From contig NC_030990.1 in NCBI RefSeq assembly GCF_000149955.1, forward strand, positions 3,461,482-3,525,481: a stretch of 64,000 bases of DNA, written 5' to 3'. Below are positions 34,058 through 45,565 of this stretch, piece by piece. The position numbers and the translations under genes were made by a program. The stretch is from Fusarium oxysporum f. sp. lycopersici 4287. Taxonomy: Eukaryota > Ascomycota > Sordariomycetes > Hypocreales > Nectriaceae. Numbering within the stretch: position 1 is the stretch's first letter; each line of letters begins with the position of its first letter. A model generated the notes under the pieces. The model searched no databases. It saw nothing but the letters and a program-made list of their open reading frames with translations, and was not told where the DNA came from.

Positions 34058-35031
34058 ATGAGCATGGCCTGCGAGACATGTCGAACCCAGGCCCGGACCG
34101 TCCTCCGGGCTGCAATGCGAGCCGGCGCATCACGAGCCGCTGCACCGACGACGAGGAATTTCCTTCCACCCGCTGCGTTTGTTACTCGACGACACTTTAG
34201 CAACACGAGCTCGAGAAGTCTCCTCAAGGGTATTGGAAAGTCTATGGCGGAGCCGTATCGTGTGTTGGGTGCGACGGAGCAGCTTTTCAAGGCTTCAGCG
34301 AAGGCGGCGGACTATCATATCACTGAGAAGGAGAGAAAAGATGATCAGGTGCAGCTTGCGGAGGATGGTGAAGAGATTGGACACTCTCTGAACCCTGATA
34401 GTCCCTGGCATCACAGCACGTCTCTCAACAACCTCAAAGAATCCGTCCCTTGCTAACTTTCACAGCCTTTAAACTTCCTCCAACCTTCAGCACCTGGTCC
34501 CACGTAACCATGCTTCACCTCTACCTAATCAACACCCGAATACGCTGCTTCGACCGCGAGGGCTTCCAAAACTGGCAGCACCAGCTCACAGACCACTTCT
34601 TCTTCGAGTGCGAGAAGAAGATGCACATCGACCACCACATCACATCGAGCGCCCTCCGCCAGCGATACCTCAAGGACATTTTCGTTCAGTGGCGCGGTCT
34701 TCTGCTAGCATACGACGAGGGTCTCATCAAAGGCGATGCGATGCTAGCAAGTGCCATCTGGCGAAACCTGTTCAAGGGTTCTGCTGATGCGGACCCCAGA
34801 GCTCTTCTTGCTATCGTGGGCTGGATGAGATCGACACTGTTGCAGTTTGAGGCTGTTTCGGATAATAACCTTCCTGCGCAATTACCGGCGATTATGGCCA
34901 AGCCGGTGGATGTGTTCTGGACGAGATTGGAGAAGCAACTTGGTGGACAGCAGGAGGATGGTCTTCCTGCTAAGGAGGTGAAGGAGGAGCCTGTATCAAC
35001 AGAGGAGACCGCCAAGGCTTCAGCGAACTAG
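34058..35031 (+). CDS. CBP3: Ubiquinol-cytochrome c chaperone Cbp3
   Basis: Inner-membrane assembly factor for respiratory complex III; with its partner Cbp6 it helps synthesis and haem loading of cytochrome b. Exons are 34058-34367 and 34466-35031 (291 aa), separated by a 98-nt intron with a GTGAAG donor and a TGCTAACTTTCACAG 3' end. The splice gives EDAFKLPPTFSTWSHVTMLH, matching the family core, followed by FFFECEKKMHIDHHITSSAL and the DEGLIKGDAMLASAIWRNLF helix region. The N-terminus is Arg/Ala/Ser-rich (TRRHFSNTSSRSLL) and fits a mitochondrial presequence. The first ATG (34058) was chosen over a second two codons later. It is convergent with the DHFR gene, with 196 bp between stop codons. 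Confidence 0.9.
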
Positions 35032-35227
35032 AGCGCGGAAGGAAGATTTGTACTATCAGATGGATATATGGGTTACATGACAAAAAAAAATAGAACGGGC
35101 GGGCTGTATGAATAGGGCATTGGATGAGGGTATCTTCTTAGGCATGACGGTTGTATATGAATAATTCCCTGATGATATTCCACCTCATATATATGTTCTT
35201 TTGTTGTGATTATCTCTGTATGGTCAA

Positions 35228-35922
35228 CTAATCATGCTTCTCCCACATTTGAAACTCATACTTTGTACCAGCTTCTTCCTGGCCACCCTCTTCAATCTCT
35301 TCACCTGTCCACTCCTGCAACTCCTCTCTAGACTTTCTCTCCCACGATCCATCCTTCAAGTCGACAGGAAAGAAAGTATCGCAGTCAAAATCACGCTCAA
35401 TACTCGTGAGAAGGATCCGTCGCGCTTCTGGCAGTCTGAGAGCGGCGTCATAGATCTGCGCACCACCGATGACGAAAATTCGACCGACGTCGCTATGTGC
35501 ACGGGCGTATTGAAGAGCAAGTTCAAGAGATTGGACTCTCACGGGTTCAGAGGGCTCAACTTTTCCGGGAAGCTTTGAGGGTGCGGAGCGGGAAATGACA
35601 ATGTTGAGACGGTCTTTCAGAGGCCGGAATTTGGTGGGGATCGAGTCCCAGGTTTTGCGGCCCATGATGACTGCGTTGATAGACGATGAGGAGGCCTGGT
35701 CGAGTCAGTACATGATTCTCGTGGTCTTTTCGATGCAGCGATAACACAGGGATGTATAGCTAGCAAGGTAAGGGTAATATATACCTGTGGTGGCACCCGA
35801 GTTGTGACGCGCGCAAAGTACTTCATTTCTTTGCGTAGCCCTTGCCAGGGCATTGTTCCATGGAGGCCAATGCCCATGTTGCGCGTGGCCGCGACTATGA
35901 GATTCAATTCGAGAGACTGCAT
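35228..35922 (-). CDS. DFR1: Dihydrofolate reductase
   Basis: NADPH-dependent reduction of dihydrofolate to tetrahydrofolate for thymidylate, purine and one-carbon metabolism. Exons are 35922-35785 and 35695-35228, joined across an 89-nt intron, giving 201 aa, normal for fungal DHFR. Visible motifs are GIGLHGTMPWQGLRKEMKYF near residue 17 (folate site), VIMGRKTWDSIPTKFRPL (NADPH binding) and FVIGGAQIYDAAL (the GG motif). All splice junctions are GT-AG. It lies between Cbp3 (convergent) and the kappa GST (same strand, 288 bp upstream). Confidence 0.95.
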
Positions 35923-36210
35923 TGCTCAAGATGTTGATGATGAATCTGTGAGGTTAGGAGGTGGAGGTTTGATGAGTCTTAAGTTGCTGAGTGGGTTTGT
36001 GTGACGGTGATGGTACTAATGACACCTGAGACATGGCATGACGATATATCGCGTATTTATTCTACATCTTTCACTTTTCTTACGTTTGGAAGTAATAGGT
36101 CGCGTTTCTTTTCATCTGCAATAAATTCCGTCTTCAGTGTTGGTACAAATCCAGTTCCAGGCTTATGATTTCTTTCTGTTAACCACCAAGCTTATCGAGT
36201 GAGACTCCCC

Positions 36211-37116
36211 TCACAACTTTGATGGAGGCAAAATCTCAACATCCTTGAAAGGAACTCCCAAAAACCGATAAATATGGTTAAATCTGCAACGTCAGTTTCT
36301 GCTTTCTTTCCTTTGCCGCATTGGCGACTTACCTGTCACTTCCAAAGAAAGCCTCGGACTTGCTATCATCGCGGGTCACAATCAACCAAGGAGCTCCAAA
36401 AGCGCCCTTCTGAACCGCTTCACCAGTAAGATCTTTGACCCTCTCCTTCATACTCTCCCTTCCGTTCATGATCTTCTCAACATCTTCATCAGAGAACAGC
36501 TTCTTGCCAGACCCTCCATCAAGCTCATCCGTTGCTTCCTTGAGAGCTGCAATGAGCTTCTCGTCCTCGGCAAGATTGACATGAGGAGGCAGCCATATCT
36601 TGTGGAAGAGGAATCTGATTGCAGCGAGATAAGTTGACTCTGGGTAGTTCTCCTTAATAAAGTGTAAGGCGCGGAGAGGTGACACGGTCTTTGCGATGGC
36701 AACGATATCGGGTGGCGAGCCTTGATAGGGAACCCCAAGACGCTCAGCAGCGCGGAATGAATCTCTAGCAAGATATTCCCCCTTGGCCTTGAGAACCCAT
36801 GGAGGACGGTTTCCTAATCTATGTAAGATGAAGTTGTGGTATACGGTTCAATATAGTTAACTACCTGATGTCTGCATAATGCCGCCCAAAAAGACAGGGA
36901 TGAAACTATAAAAGTCAGCGATTTGCTCAAAGATATGGATAGGCATGAACATACTTCACTTTCACTCCATGAGCAGCGAGTTTGCTCATGTTCTGTCTCA
37001 AGTCCGCATATCCTACATAACTGTAGAATGACACTATTGCATATCAGTGCTACCCAAGAAATAGGGACATTAGATGACTTACCAATGTCTAGGTAACAGT
37101 CGATACGTCCACCCAT
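36211..37116 (-). CDS. Kappa-class glutathione S-transferase / HCCA-isomerase family, C-terminal SKL
   Basis: Thioredoxin-fold enzyme of the DsbA-like GSTK/2-hydroxychromene-2-carboxylate isomerase family. Five exons: 37116-37083, 37033-36955, 36905-36865, 36813-36333 and 36283-36211, giving 235 aa. All four introns are 49-51 nt. Family features are DIVSFYSYVGYADL near residue 11 (the catalytic Ser region), FIPVFLGGIMQTSGNRPPW, GAFGAPWLIV near residue 192 (cis-Pro loop) and EAFFGSDRFNHIYRFLG. The last residues, PPSKL before the stop, form a canonical type-1 peroxisomal targeting signal, consistent with the peroxisomal location of some GSTK enzymes. The start lies 272 bp from that of the divergent SDR gene, which also ends in SKL. 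Whether it is a glutathione transferase or an isomerase cannot be told here. Confidence 0.9.
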
Positions 37117-37388
37117 TTTTAGCACAATGTTTCTCTTTGACGTTATTCGATGAGTAAATGACGAGATGTGTACTTGTAGGTACCTTTCCAAGGCGTACCT
37201 TAGGATGCTTTATTAAACGGATCTCGGCCCCCGGTCGGTGTGGGGACTTCCCCGTGCCGAGGCTCGGGGAAGGTGGAGGTTGGGGCGCATCGGGCTTACA
37301 CCTTTCGGGACATTTGATCTATAAGCAGATCGTCAGTATTTATACAAAGTTTCAAATAACAAATCTCTTAGTGAAACAATTACCCACA
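37117..37388. promoter_or_regulatory. Bidirectional promoter with CCGAGG dyad between two SKL-ending genes
   Basis: A 272-bp spacer between the start codons of GSTK (-) and SDR (+). It contains the perfect dyad CCGAGGCTCGG at 37257-37267, whose left half CCGAGG is the complement of CCTCGG, the established core site of FarA/FarB-type (Ctf1 in Fusarium) fatty-acid regulators. A second inverted repeat, GGGGA-CT-TCCCC, lies at 37242-37253, and further CGG/CCG triplets lie at 37218-37239. The motif match is read directly; regulation by a Far-type factor is inference. Confidence 0.5.
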
Positions 37389-38474
37389 ATGGTATCTAAG
37401 AAACCTGTTGCTCTTGTTGTAGGCGCATCTAGAGGCATCGGCCGTCAAGTCGCCGTTGACCTCGCCCGCAATGGCTACGCTGGTATGTCAAGCTTCTCTG
37501 TATTTATTGTACTTATGAAGCTAACACTTTAAAGTTGTTGTTGCTGCAAAGACTATCAGTGATCCTTCCAATCTACCAGAGCCCTTTCCTCCAAATCCCA
37601 ACTCTTCCGCTTCTACCATCACAACAGTTGCTCGCGAGATTACTTCTGAGGGAGGCGATGCTACTGCTATTCAGGTCGACGTCCGCTATCCTGAGAGTAT
37701 AGATGCTCTTGTATCGAATACTATCTCCGTGAGTTTACCAAATTGCTCTTCCTTTTAAATCTCCTTACTAACAATCCCAGACTTATGGCCGTCTAGATGT
37801 TCTCATCTACAACTCAGGCGCCATCTTCTGGGCTCCTGTCTCGTCGACTCCCGTAAAGCGCTTCCAGCTCATGCAGCGCGTCAATCCAGAAGGACTCTAC
37901 GCAACGGTTCAAGCTGTCCTTCCTCATATTTCTTCTTCATGCCGAATAGTTGTTGTCAGCCCACCTATCTATAGTCGTTTCTTCCGCGGCAAGACTGCAT
38001 ATGCTATGGGCAAGGTTGGTATGAGTGTTCTTACAAAGGGTCTTGCCATGGACTTTGAGCGCGAGGGGAAGAAGGATATGGCTATCACATCTATTTGGCC
38101 AGCTGTGGTATGTTGGATCTGATACCTTGAGCTTGCTTTGACAACTGACATATTAGGCTATCGAGTCGGCGGCTACAGAGAAATTCACAGCCAAAAACCC
38201 AGAGGAAGCCAACGATTTACGAAAGGCAACCATCTTCTCCGACGCTATCCTCGAGATTCTCAAAGCTTATCCAAGCGTCGTGAACGGCGAGCTCCTCCTG
38301 GATGAAGATTTCCTTCGCGAACATGCAGGAATAACCGACTTTTCCAAATACAATGTTATTTCAGGTGCCTCACCACGGAGGATCATGCCCCAAAGTCTCC
38401 CAGACTTGACCGTAGCAGAGCAAGCAGACGAGGGCAAACGCTACGACAGCACAAAGGATAAATCCAAGCTATAA
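37389..38474 (+). CDS. Short-chain dehydrogenase/reductase, HSDL2-like, C-terminal SKL
   Basis: NAD(P)-dependent oxidoreductase with a Rossmann fold. Exons are 37389-37482, 37535-37728, 37781-38107 and 38157-38474, giving 310 aa; introns are 49-52 nt. The cofactor motif VVGASRGIGRQVAVDLA is near residue 9, the structural YNSGA motif follows GRLDVLI, and the catalytic pair lies in TAYAMGKVGMSVL (Y-x3-K) after the Ser of VVVSPP. The extra C-terminal third with IFSDAILEIL resembles HSDL2 proteins, which are peroxisomal in animals. It ends KDKSKL before the stop, a canonical peroxisomal import signal. The substrate is unknown. It is divergent from GSTK, which carries the same signal, and convergent with the Yta7 gene. 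Confidence 0.92.
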
Positions 38475-38680
38475 AATTATTGAAGATCGCTATTGTTTCA
38501 ATATATGTAGGAAAAGAGACCGTTATACAGGTAGCTAATAGCACGGAAAAAATGAACCTGCGCAGCCATGATATCCTCTAGAACACACATCTAATACCTC
38601 CTTGGCCATGGAAGCTGCGTTCACCAAACTCCTAGGCATGATTACAAACGTACACCCGACTCTTTGAAACCTCTCCTTTC

Positions 38681-38710
38681 CATTCCATTCCATTCCATTC
38701 CATTCCATTC
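38681..38710. repeat. Pentanucleotide microsatellite (CATTC)6
   Basis: Six perfect copies of CATTC in the 294-bp convergent spacer between the SDR and Yta7-like genes, likely in their 3' UTRs. Confidence 0.97.
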
Positions 38711-38768
38711 CTTTCCTTGCCATTTTACAAAAACACATATCTGCTGAGATTTTATGGTGCGCCAGCCA

Positions 38769-41700
38769 TCAATAGGGGACTTGGCTACCTGGTCCCACTC
38801 CTTGCATGCCATCAATGTCCTCCATTACACTGTTGAACACGTGCATGATTTGGTCAACGACTCTGCTGCGGTTCCACTCATTTCTTGTGCGCCATATAGC
38901 GTCCATGAGCTCACGGTTGATTTGTTCAAGCTGCTCAATAGTACAGCCGCTTGTCGCGTCCGTTAGGTTCTGAAGGAATGCATCTATCTCGCCTCCAGCG
39001 AAAGGTTGAGAAGCGGAAGTGGATGAACCTGAGTTTCGAACCGACTGGTATTCATCAGAAGTCTGATCATTGAGGATGTTGGCCATTCCGCCCACACTCT
39101 GAGCCTTGAAACCGGATGATCGCTGCGAAGGTGGACTACCAGAGATGCCCGATCCTTGCATAAGGTTACCCCCTGCCGCAGCAGCCTGAGCTTGAGAGTG
39201 CAACCAAGAGTCTTCTCCAGAAGTGTTGTGCCCGGCTACGAGTAGCGTGTCTGGGATGTCGACCTGGCTATCATCCTCAACACCACGGTTCTCAGCATGG
39301 CCACCATTTGTCATTTGACTAAAGTTTGACGAATGGTGAGTTGATGGATCTGAGGTTTTGGTTGTTGAAGCCTCGTTGATAACAGCTGATGGTGAAACTC
39401 CTGGAGGAAGAGTAGTCACTACTGACTTCTGTGAGATCTGGGTCATGCCAGTATGAGCCACGCTGGGGTCATGAGACTTTGGTGGAGGCCCCATGTCAGA
39501 CATAGCCTGCGTATCATCGTGGACACCACTCATATGGACATCCTCTCCAAATGGGTGAGTGAGGCCATTACTCAAGGGGTGTGATGAATCCTGACCAGAG
39601 GTGCCATGACCATTCGAGAGTGGGCTTCTAACTTGGAACCTGGCAGTTGTCCTCGATCCTGGCACGGCTTCTCCCAGAGTAACAGGGCCTTGAGAGTCGC
39701 TATCATTACCACCCAGATCAGATTGCACACGGTCTACGACAGACTGCATAGCTTTTCGCTTTCTCTCCTTCTCGGTAGCATCCTTGGCGCGCTGAACTTG
39801 GCGTCTATATAGAGCCTCCCAGTCAACTTGAGAGGTTTGGTTTTCGATACTAGCGACATCAACCTCGACGTTGCTGAGGAGTTCATTGGCCTTGAGAGTT
39901 CGCTCCTTATCTCCAATATTTTTGGCGTCTTTTGCAAGAGCCTTAATATCGAAGAGAAAGTCCTTAGGGCGGGCATAGAAGCCGTTTGACAAGCGCTCCT
40001 CGATGGTGGTTGTCTCAAGGTTATAATAACACTTCCCAGATGTGGTATCTTTGAGAACGTCGTTGTCGTACTTGTCCTTGACGATCTCATATGGTCGACG
40101 TTGTCCAGCTTCAAGGTCCGGACGCACATAATTGGGGTCCGACTCGGCGAAGAGATAGTCGATCTGAGCTTGAGGGATGACAGGCTGCCTGAACTTCTTG
40201 TACTTTCTATTGATCTGATCCATAATGGGCTGAAGCTGGATCTTGAGAGCATTGAGAAGCTGGTGATCTTTCTTCTGTGCAGCCTTCATATCAGCCTTGG
40301 TAGGAGGCGGTGGTTCAATTGGAGGAGCCACGGGAAGCTCCTCGAGGACCCTCTTCTTCCGATTTTCAGGGTCGGGGAACTCGCGGGGTTTCTTCTTAAC
40401 ATATTGCAACGTTGTGCTGAAATATTCCATTCGAGAATGCTACAAAAGTTAGCACAGGAGCCCCATTTCACAAATGTCTTACTTACCAGATCAGGTTTCT
40501 CAATTTTCATTTGGTTCTTCTTTGCGAACCCAAAAAAGTCGCGGAAGAGGTCACTGGGAAGCTCTTCTCTATCACCCTCTGCTGTCGCGAGAAGAAGAAC
40601 TGGATCTGTAGGAGGAATAGATCGTAACATAGTCTTGAAAGTTGTAAGAGCAAGAGTGTTGTGTAGTGCCATATACCAAGCTTCGATGTTAGGGATATAA
40701 ATAACGCTAGGTTTGTGTCGCCTGACTTCCGTAAAGAGACCGACAATGACCTGCTCCATAGCCTGCCGACGTTAGTCTGTAGTTTCCCTTGTGAGTGCAC
40801 AAACTTACTCTTCCATCACCCAAGATGCTGGGAAGATCAAAATTCTGAACATGAACACCTTCGAAATGGTGAAGAATGGCAGAAGCAATGTAACTCTGTC
40901 CCATACCGCTAACACCATATATGATGAAGCGAGGGCGGAACACTCTGGATCGTTCAAACTCTTGGTGCATGGTTTCTCTACCAAAGCCATGATCATCGTC
41001 ATCGAACTGCTCATACATGGCTTCTTGAAGAGCTGTCATCTTCTTCCTGCGAGGCAACAGGTCATCAAGGGCATTCTTGGCTTCGTTAAACTGTTTGCGT
41101 AGTAGCGGCTCTATCGATTTGGGAAGTGGTTTAGCGCCAGATGTCGCTGATCGTTCAGAGGAGGGAATAAGCTTCTTAATAGACAGCATAAAGTCAGTGG
41201 CATGAACGCCAATCTTCTCGGGGTCGACCACAAGCTTTTCCTTGGAGGCGTAAATTTGGGGATATGTTCGCTGAATGGCATTGAGAGCTGCTTCAGTACA
41301 GAGAGCTCGTAAATCAGCACCACCATAGCCCTTTGTGTTCTCGGCTAGGGAATCTTTGAACTTCTCTGATAGTCCCCAGTCTGCTGTGTGAATGTTGAGA
41401 ATTGACTTTCGCCCTTCGATATCAGGCAACGGGAAGTAAAACTCTCGGTCGAATCGACCAGGTCGACGAAGAGCAGGGTCGATATTGTCAGGTCGATTGG
41501 TGGCTCCAATAACAATGACTTGACCACGACCGTCCATGCCATCCATCAATGCCAACAGGGTTGAGACAATGGAAGCATGGATCTGTTCCTGCTTGCTGGA
41601 ACGAACCGGCGCAAGACCGTCAATCTCATCGAAGAAAATGATACTGGGCTGAGTTCTGCGCGCTTCCTCGAAGAGCAATCGAAGCTGTTTCTCGGCTTCA

Positions 41701-43673
41701 CCCACCCACTTGCTCAGGGCATCGGCACCCTTACGCATGTAGAATGAGATCTTACGACCGCCGGAGCCAACTGAGTTGGCCAGAGCACGAGCAAGCAGCG
41801 TTTTACCTGTTCCAGGAGGACCATGGAACAAAACACCACGAGGTGGCGTGACGTGGAATCGTGTGAAGAGCTCGGGATAGAGCAAAGGAAGCTGCACCAT
41901 TTCCTTCAACTGGTCGATATGTCCCTGAAGACCACCAACCTTGCTGAAGTCAACGTTCAGGTCAACACCAAGAGGGTCAGCATCCGCAAGGGCTTTGCGG
42001 TCCTTGATCTTGCCAACGTTGGGAGCGCCAGCATCGGGGTTTAGGCCAGGGACACCGGGAAGAAGCCCACCGTGAGTCGCAGCTGTCGGTGTCATACCGA
42101 CATTACCAGCTACACTAGAGCGATGCACCATCTCATCGTCGCTGCTGTCTGAATCGACCCCGCCAGCTGCGCCAGTACCCCAAGGCCCATTAAGAAGGGA
42201 TCCAGCTCCGCCGCCGCCTCCAAAAGGTCCAAATGTGGTGTTGAGGCTGCGTTCCCAGCCTTGACTGGCACCGCCACGTCCTCGGCGCGAGCGCGATTGT
42301 GCAGCAGGAGCCTCAACTTCTTCCTCTTCAATATTAGCCGAGGTGAGAGGAGGCATGTAATAATTCACGCGTGTTCTTGCTCGCCGAGTGCTTTCCTGGT
42401 ACACAATGGGTGATTCTTTCCTTGGGCGACGGCGACGAGAGCGCGAGTCCTGCCTAAGTTCTCGTGCCTCTTCATTCAGCTCGTCCAAGTCAAATTCGGG
42501 TTCCTCGTCTCCAGAGTCCCCACCACGGCGAGATCTGGCGGGTTGGGAACGTCGGCCGCGGGGAACCGGGCTATCAACGTCGTCGTCATCTTGAGGTAGG
42601 GGCTTTTCTGCACCGGAGCCCTCTACATCGTCAGATTCGTCGCCTGGCTCGAAGTCACTGCTGACTTCTTGAGACTTTTTGCTCGATTTGCGGGTTAGTC
42701 GGCGCGGCTTTCTAGGTCCAGCATCCGACTCAGCTTCTTCCGGTGCTGCAGAGGCGTTGGTGCGGGAGCCACGGGTTCGGCGGGTGACAGGCACATCATC
42801 CTCATCATCCTCCTCCTCTACCGTCTGCACAGGCGCATCTTCTCCAGGTGCATCCTGATCAGCAGCATCTAGCATTTCTTGATCAGCCACTTCTTTCTTT
42901 TCAATCTCTTCAGGATCTTGAGATAATTCGTCGGGCTGGTCGGCTTCTCTGACTTCCTTAAAGCTGCTTTCCTGTGTAGCCTCTTGAATCGTCTCGGGGG
43001 CGTTCTTGAGGCCCTTAAACCCACGGGTAGCTCTTGTGCTCCGAGCGAATGTCTCGGGGCTTCTACTTCGCGAATCGCGTGACGGGACGGCGTGTTTCCC
43101 AGAATTGGAAAGTTCGAGGAACTCTTCAGCTTCCTCTGTATGAGCTCGAGTAGTCCTACGAGGTGCAGGCAACTTGGAGTTGGTGAGTTTCAACTTGACA
43201 ACCCTGGATCTAGTTGACCTGGCAGGCTCCTCTACTGGCTCGCCTTCAGCGTCGTCTTCTTTGACATCTTCGTCTTCATCAACTTTGATATCCTCATCAC
43301 CTGGCTTATCAGATTCATCGCCAGTAGCTGATGCTTCTTCTTCGCTACTTTCTGCGTAGTTGCGGGGCTGCGTGGCAGCTTTTCTGGCGCGACGACCAGC
43401 GGCATTCACAGGAGCAGCATCATCCTCTTCTTCGTCGTCGTCATCGAGGAAATCGTCCTCGTTGCTATCAGAGACTTCATCCTCGTCATCATCGATGTCC
43501 GAACCCAGGTAACCGTTCCTGCGTCGGCGACTGGGTTTTCCGCTGCGTGAACGGGAGTGCTTCTTTGTGCTTTTTCGGGGTGGTCCAGCTTCCGAAGGGT
43601 CGAAGTTTTCGTCTTCGGGATCGGACTTGTTGGGATCAAAGTCCTCGAGGACTCTTTTGCGTTTGCTAACCAT
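38769..43673 (-). CDS. YTA7: AAA-ATPase and bromodomain chromatin factor Yta7/Abo1 (ATAD2 family)
   Basis: Nuclear histone chaperone-like ATPase controlling nucleosome density and histone gene transcription. Exons are 43673-40809, 40762-40487 and 40439-38769, giving 1603 aa; introns are 46 and 47 nt. A long acidic/basic low-complexity N-terminus (about 500 residues, many Ser-Arg and Asp/Glu tracts) is followed by a first AAA domain with Walker A GPPGTGKTLLARALA near residue 620, Walker B IIFFDEIDGLAP and the GATNRPDNIDPALRRPGRFD motif. A second AAA domain has lost its key residues: GVSGMGQSY lacks the Walker A Lys, and VIYIPNIEAW lacks the acidic pair. This is the known state in this family. 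The divergent bromodomain region begins around residue 1045 (MEYFSTTLQYVKKKPREF). The ATG at 43673 is the first in the frame; the open frame upstream has only TTG. Confidence 0.95.
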
Positions 43674-45565
43674 GGTTGTTATGGCGTTTGCGCGTAAATA
43701 TGATAGAACGTTATCGGCGATGGGTATAATTGAACTTGGCGGTTCTGTACACAAAGGGAGGTCAACCAAGGGATGCCAACAGGGTCGCAACAGTCACAGC
43801 CATAAGCGCGGACCTTGCATTACATTCATCGAATCGTCGCGTTCCTTTTGATGAATTTTTGGGAATAAACTCACCTATATGCGCGTCTAGATATGATTTC
43901 ACGTCAAAGCATGCATGGGCGCGGCCTGGGTCGCGGTTGAGCTTGTGGCGCTCAAGATCGGCGCAAAGACATCAAGTAGAAAACAAGCCAAACAACCAAC
44001 CCGCGCAATGTCGATGATTGAACTGGCTGATGCTGATGGTATATTCGAAGCAAACGCGGTCAAAATAGGGGATGGAATTTGGGGGTTTGCCGCGTGAAGT
44101 GAAGGTTTAGTTACGGATACCAAACGACAGGTTAGCAATGTGGACCCACTTTCATTCAGGCAGTTGTGGTTCCAGTCTCTGATTGGTGGGTCACCACCAA
44201 TTTCAATGTGATCGCAGTTTAATTGTGCTTGATCTACGAAGCTCTCATGACGAGAACAAAACGACGAATTCTCAACATGGCTTGTCTATTGGCTTTGGGA
44301 ACTTTTTTATTGTCGATAAGGTCAGTTTCGGCCTCAAATTCGTTTTCCTCGCATTTTTGACCTTACTCAAGCCCATCTGCACTTTCAATTCTTGATCATA
44401 TTTTCCAACATGCTCACATATAAATTCGATCTATCCCAGCTCGTCCCCGGTAGTCAGCTTGATTTAAAGCTCGGTATCGTTGTAGGGCTGAAGACGTTGA
44501 CAGCATGGTGCATGCGCAATACCCCAGAAAATTCATGCCTTACAATTTAGGCAGCACTACACAATAGGATCTCACGAACCACAACAATAGATCACACATG
44601 ATCATCGATAAGCTATTGAGAGGGGTTTATGGCTACATGCGTTTCACTGAGTAATAACTATATTGGAATTGGAGTTCGTGGAACCATGCGCTTGGTATAT
44701 TCTACTGGACCTATTGCACTGTATTATCATTAGCACATTATTTTAATTGCAAAGGGGTGATCCACGGTATCCCCTTTGAAGCTATCATCTAAACATGGTG
44801 AGCCATAGTCGATACATATGACAGAGAATAAATAGAAATTACCCGTAACACAGGAGATGAGGGGATGGTAAGAAACGTCAATCCTTATCTATTGGACACC
44901 GCGTATAATCAGCTTGGTCTAGATCTCTGCTCGGCTGTTGAACCGACCTACCCTAGTGTTTCCAGGAATACAACGGGAATAGTCACATTTTATCGTAATA
45001 TTCCCGGGCCTTGAATACCCTCGCAGTCGGATACTCGGCCAAACATTACGCGTCCCAGGTCTTGGCTCATAATCGCCAAGACTAGCCACGCAATGCGAAG
45101 ATCGTTCCGAATGCGAAGATCTTCACGATTCGTGAAACGGAAAACACGGCCTGATCAGACTTTTGTTTTCTTGTTCTACATCACACCAAATTAAGAAACA
45201 GGTTTTAACAGATTTTGTAAAAAATTCGTATCGAATTCATGGACTCATTGTAATAGGTATTGTTACACAAAAATGGTATCATGTCTCTTGTGGTACAGTC
45301 ATTCCCACCCCGACTCCTAAAAAAAGTTTCCCTAATTGCGCCTGGTTGGATGGACAATTGTCTTTAACCATACCAAAGACGCCAAGCTTCCCAATGAATG
45401 AGAGTGTCCGTCCCGTACCAGCCAGTGACGATGAGTGAGTGTGAAACAACCAGCACAAGGTGTTATGTTGCTTTGGTGTGATTAGGCGGTCATGCTATAG
45501 TGCTGGTGATGCTGCAGGGCAGGGTTTCTTTGTTCTTGTTCGTATGTGCTCGTACAGCTGACACT
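43674..45565. other. Intergenic, upstream of the Yta7-like gene
   Basis: 1.9 kb with no supported gene. Plus-strand ORFs at 43.7-44.4 kb have no conserved motif. The region around 44.4-45.3 kb is AT-rich. Confidence 0.5.

Noticed and set aside
40809..41020. Missing Walker lysine in the second AAA domain of the Yta7-like protein as a defect
   Set aside because: A degenerate second AAA domain is the normal state in the ATAD2/Yta7 family.
43674..43790. Upstream extension of the Yta7 frame by 39 codons
   Set aside because: It starts with TTG; the first ATG in frame is at 43673 and gives the expected basic N-terminus.
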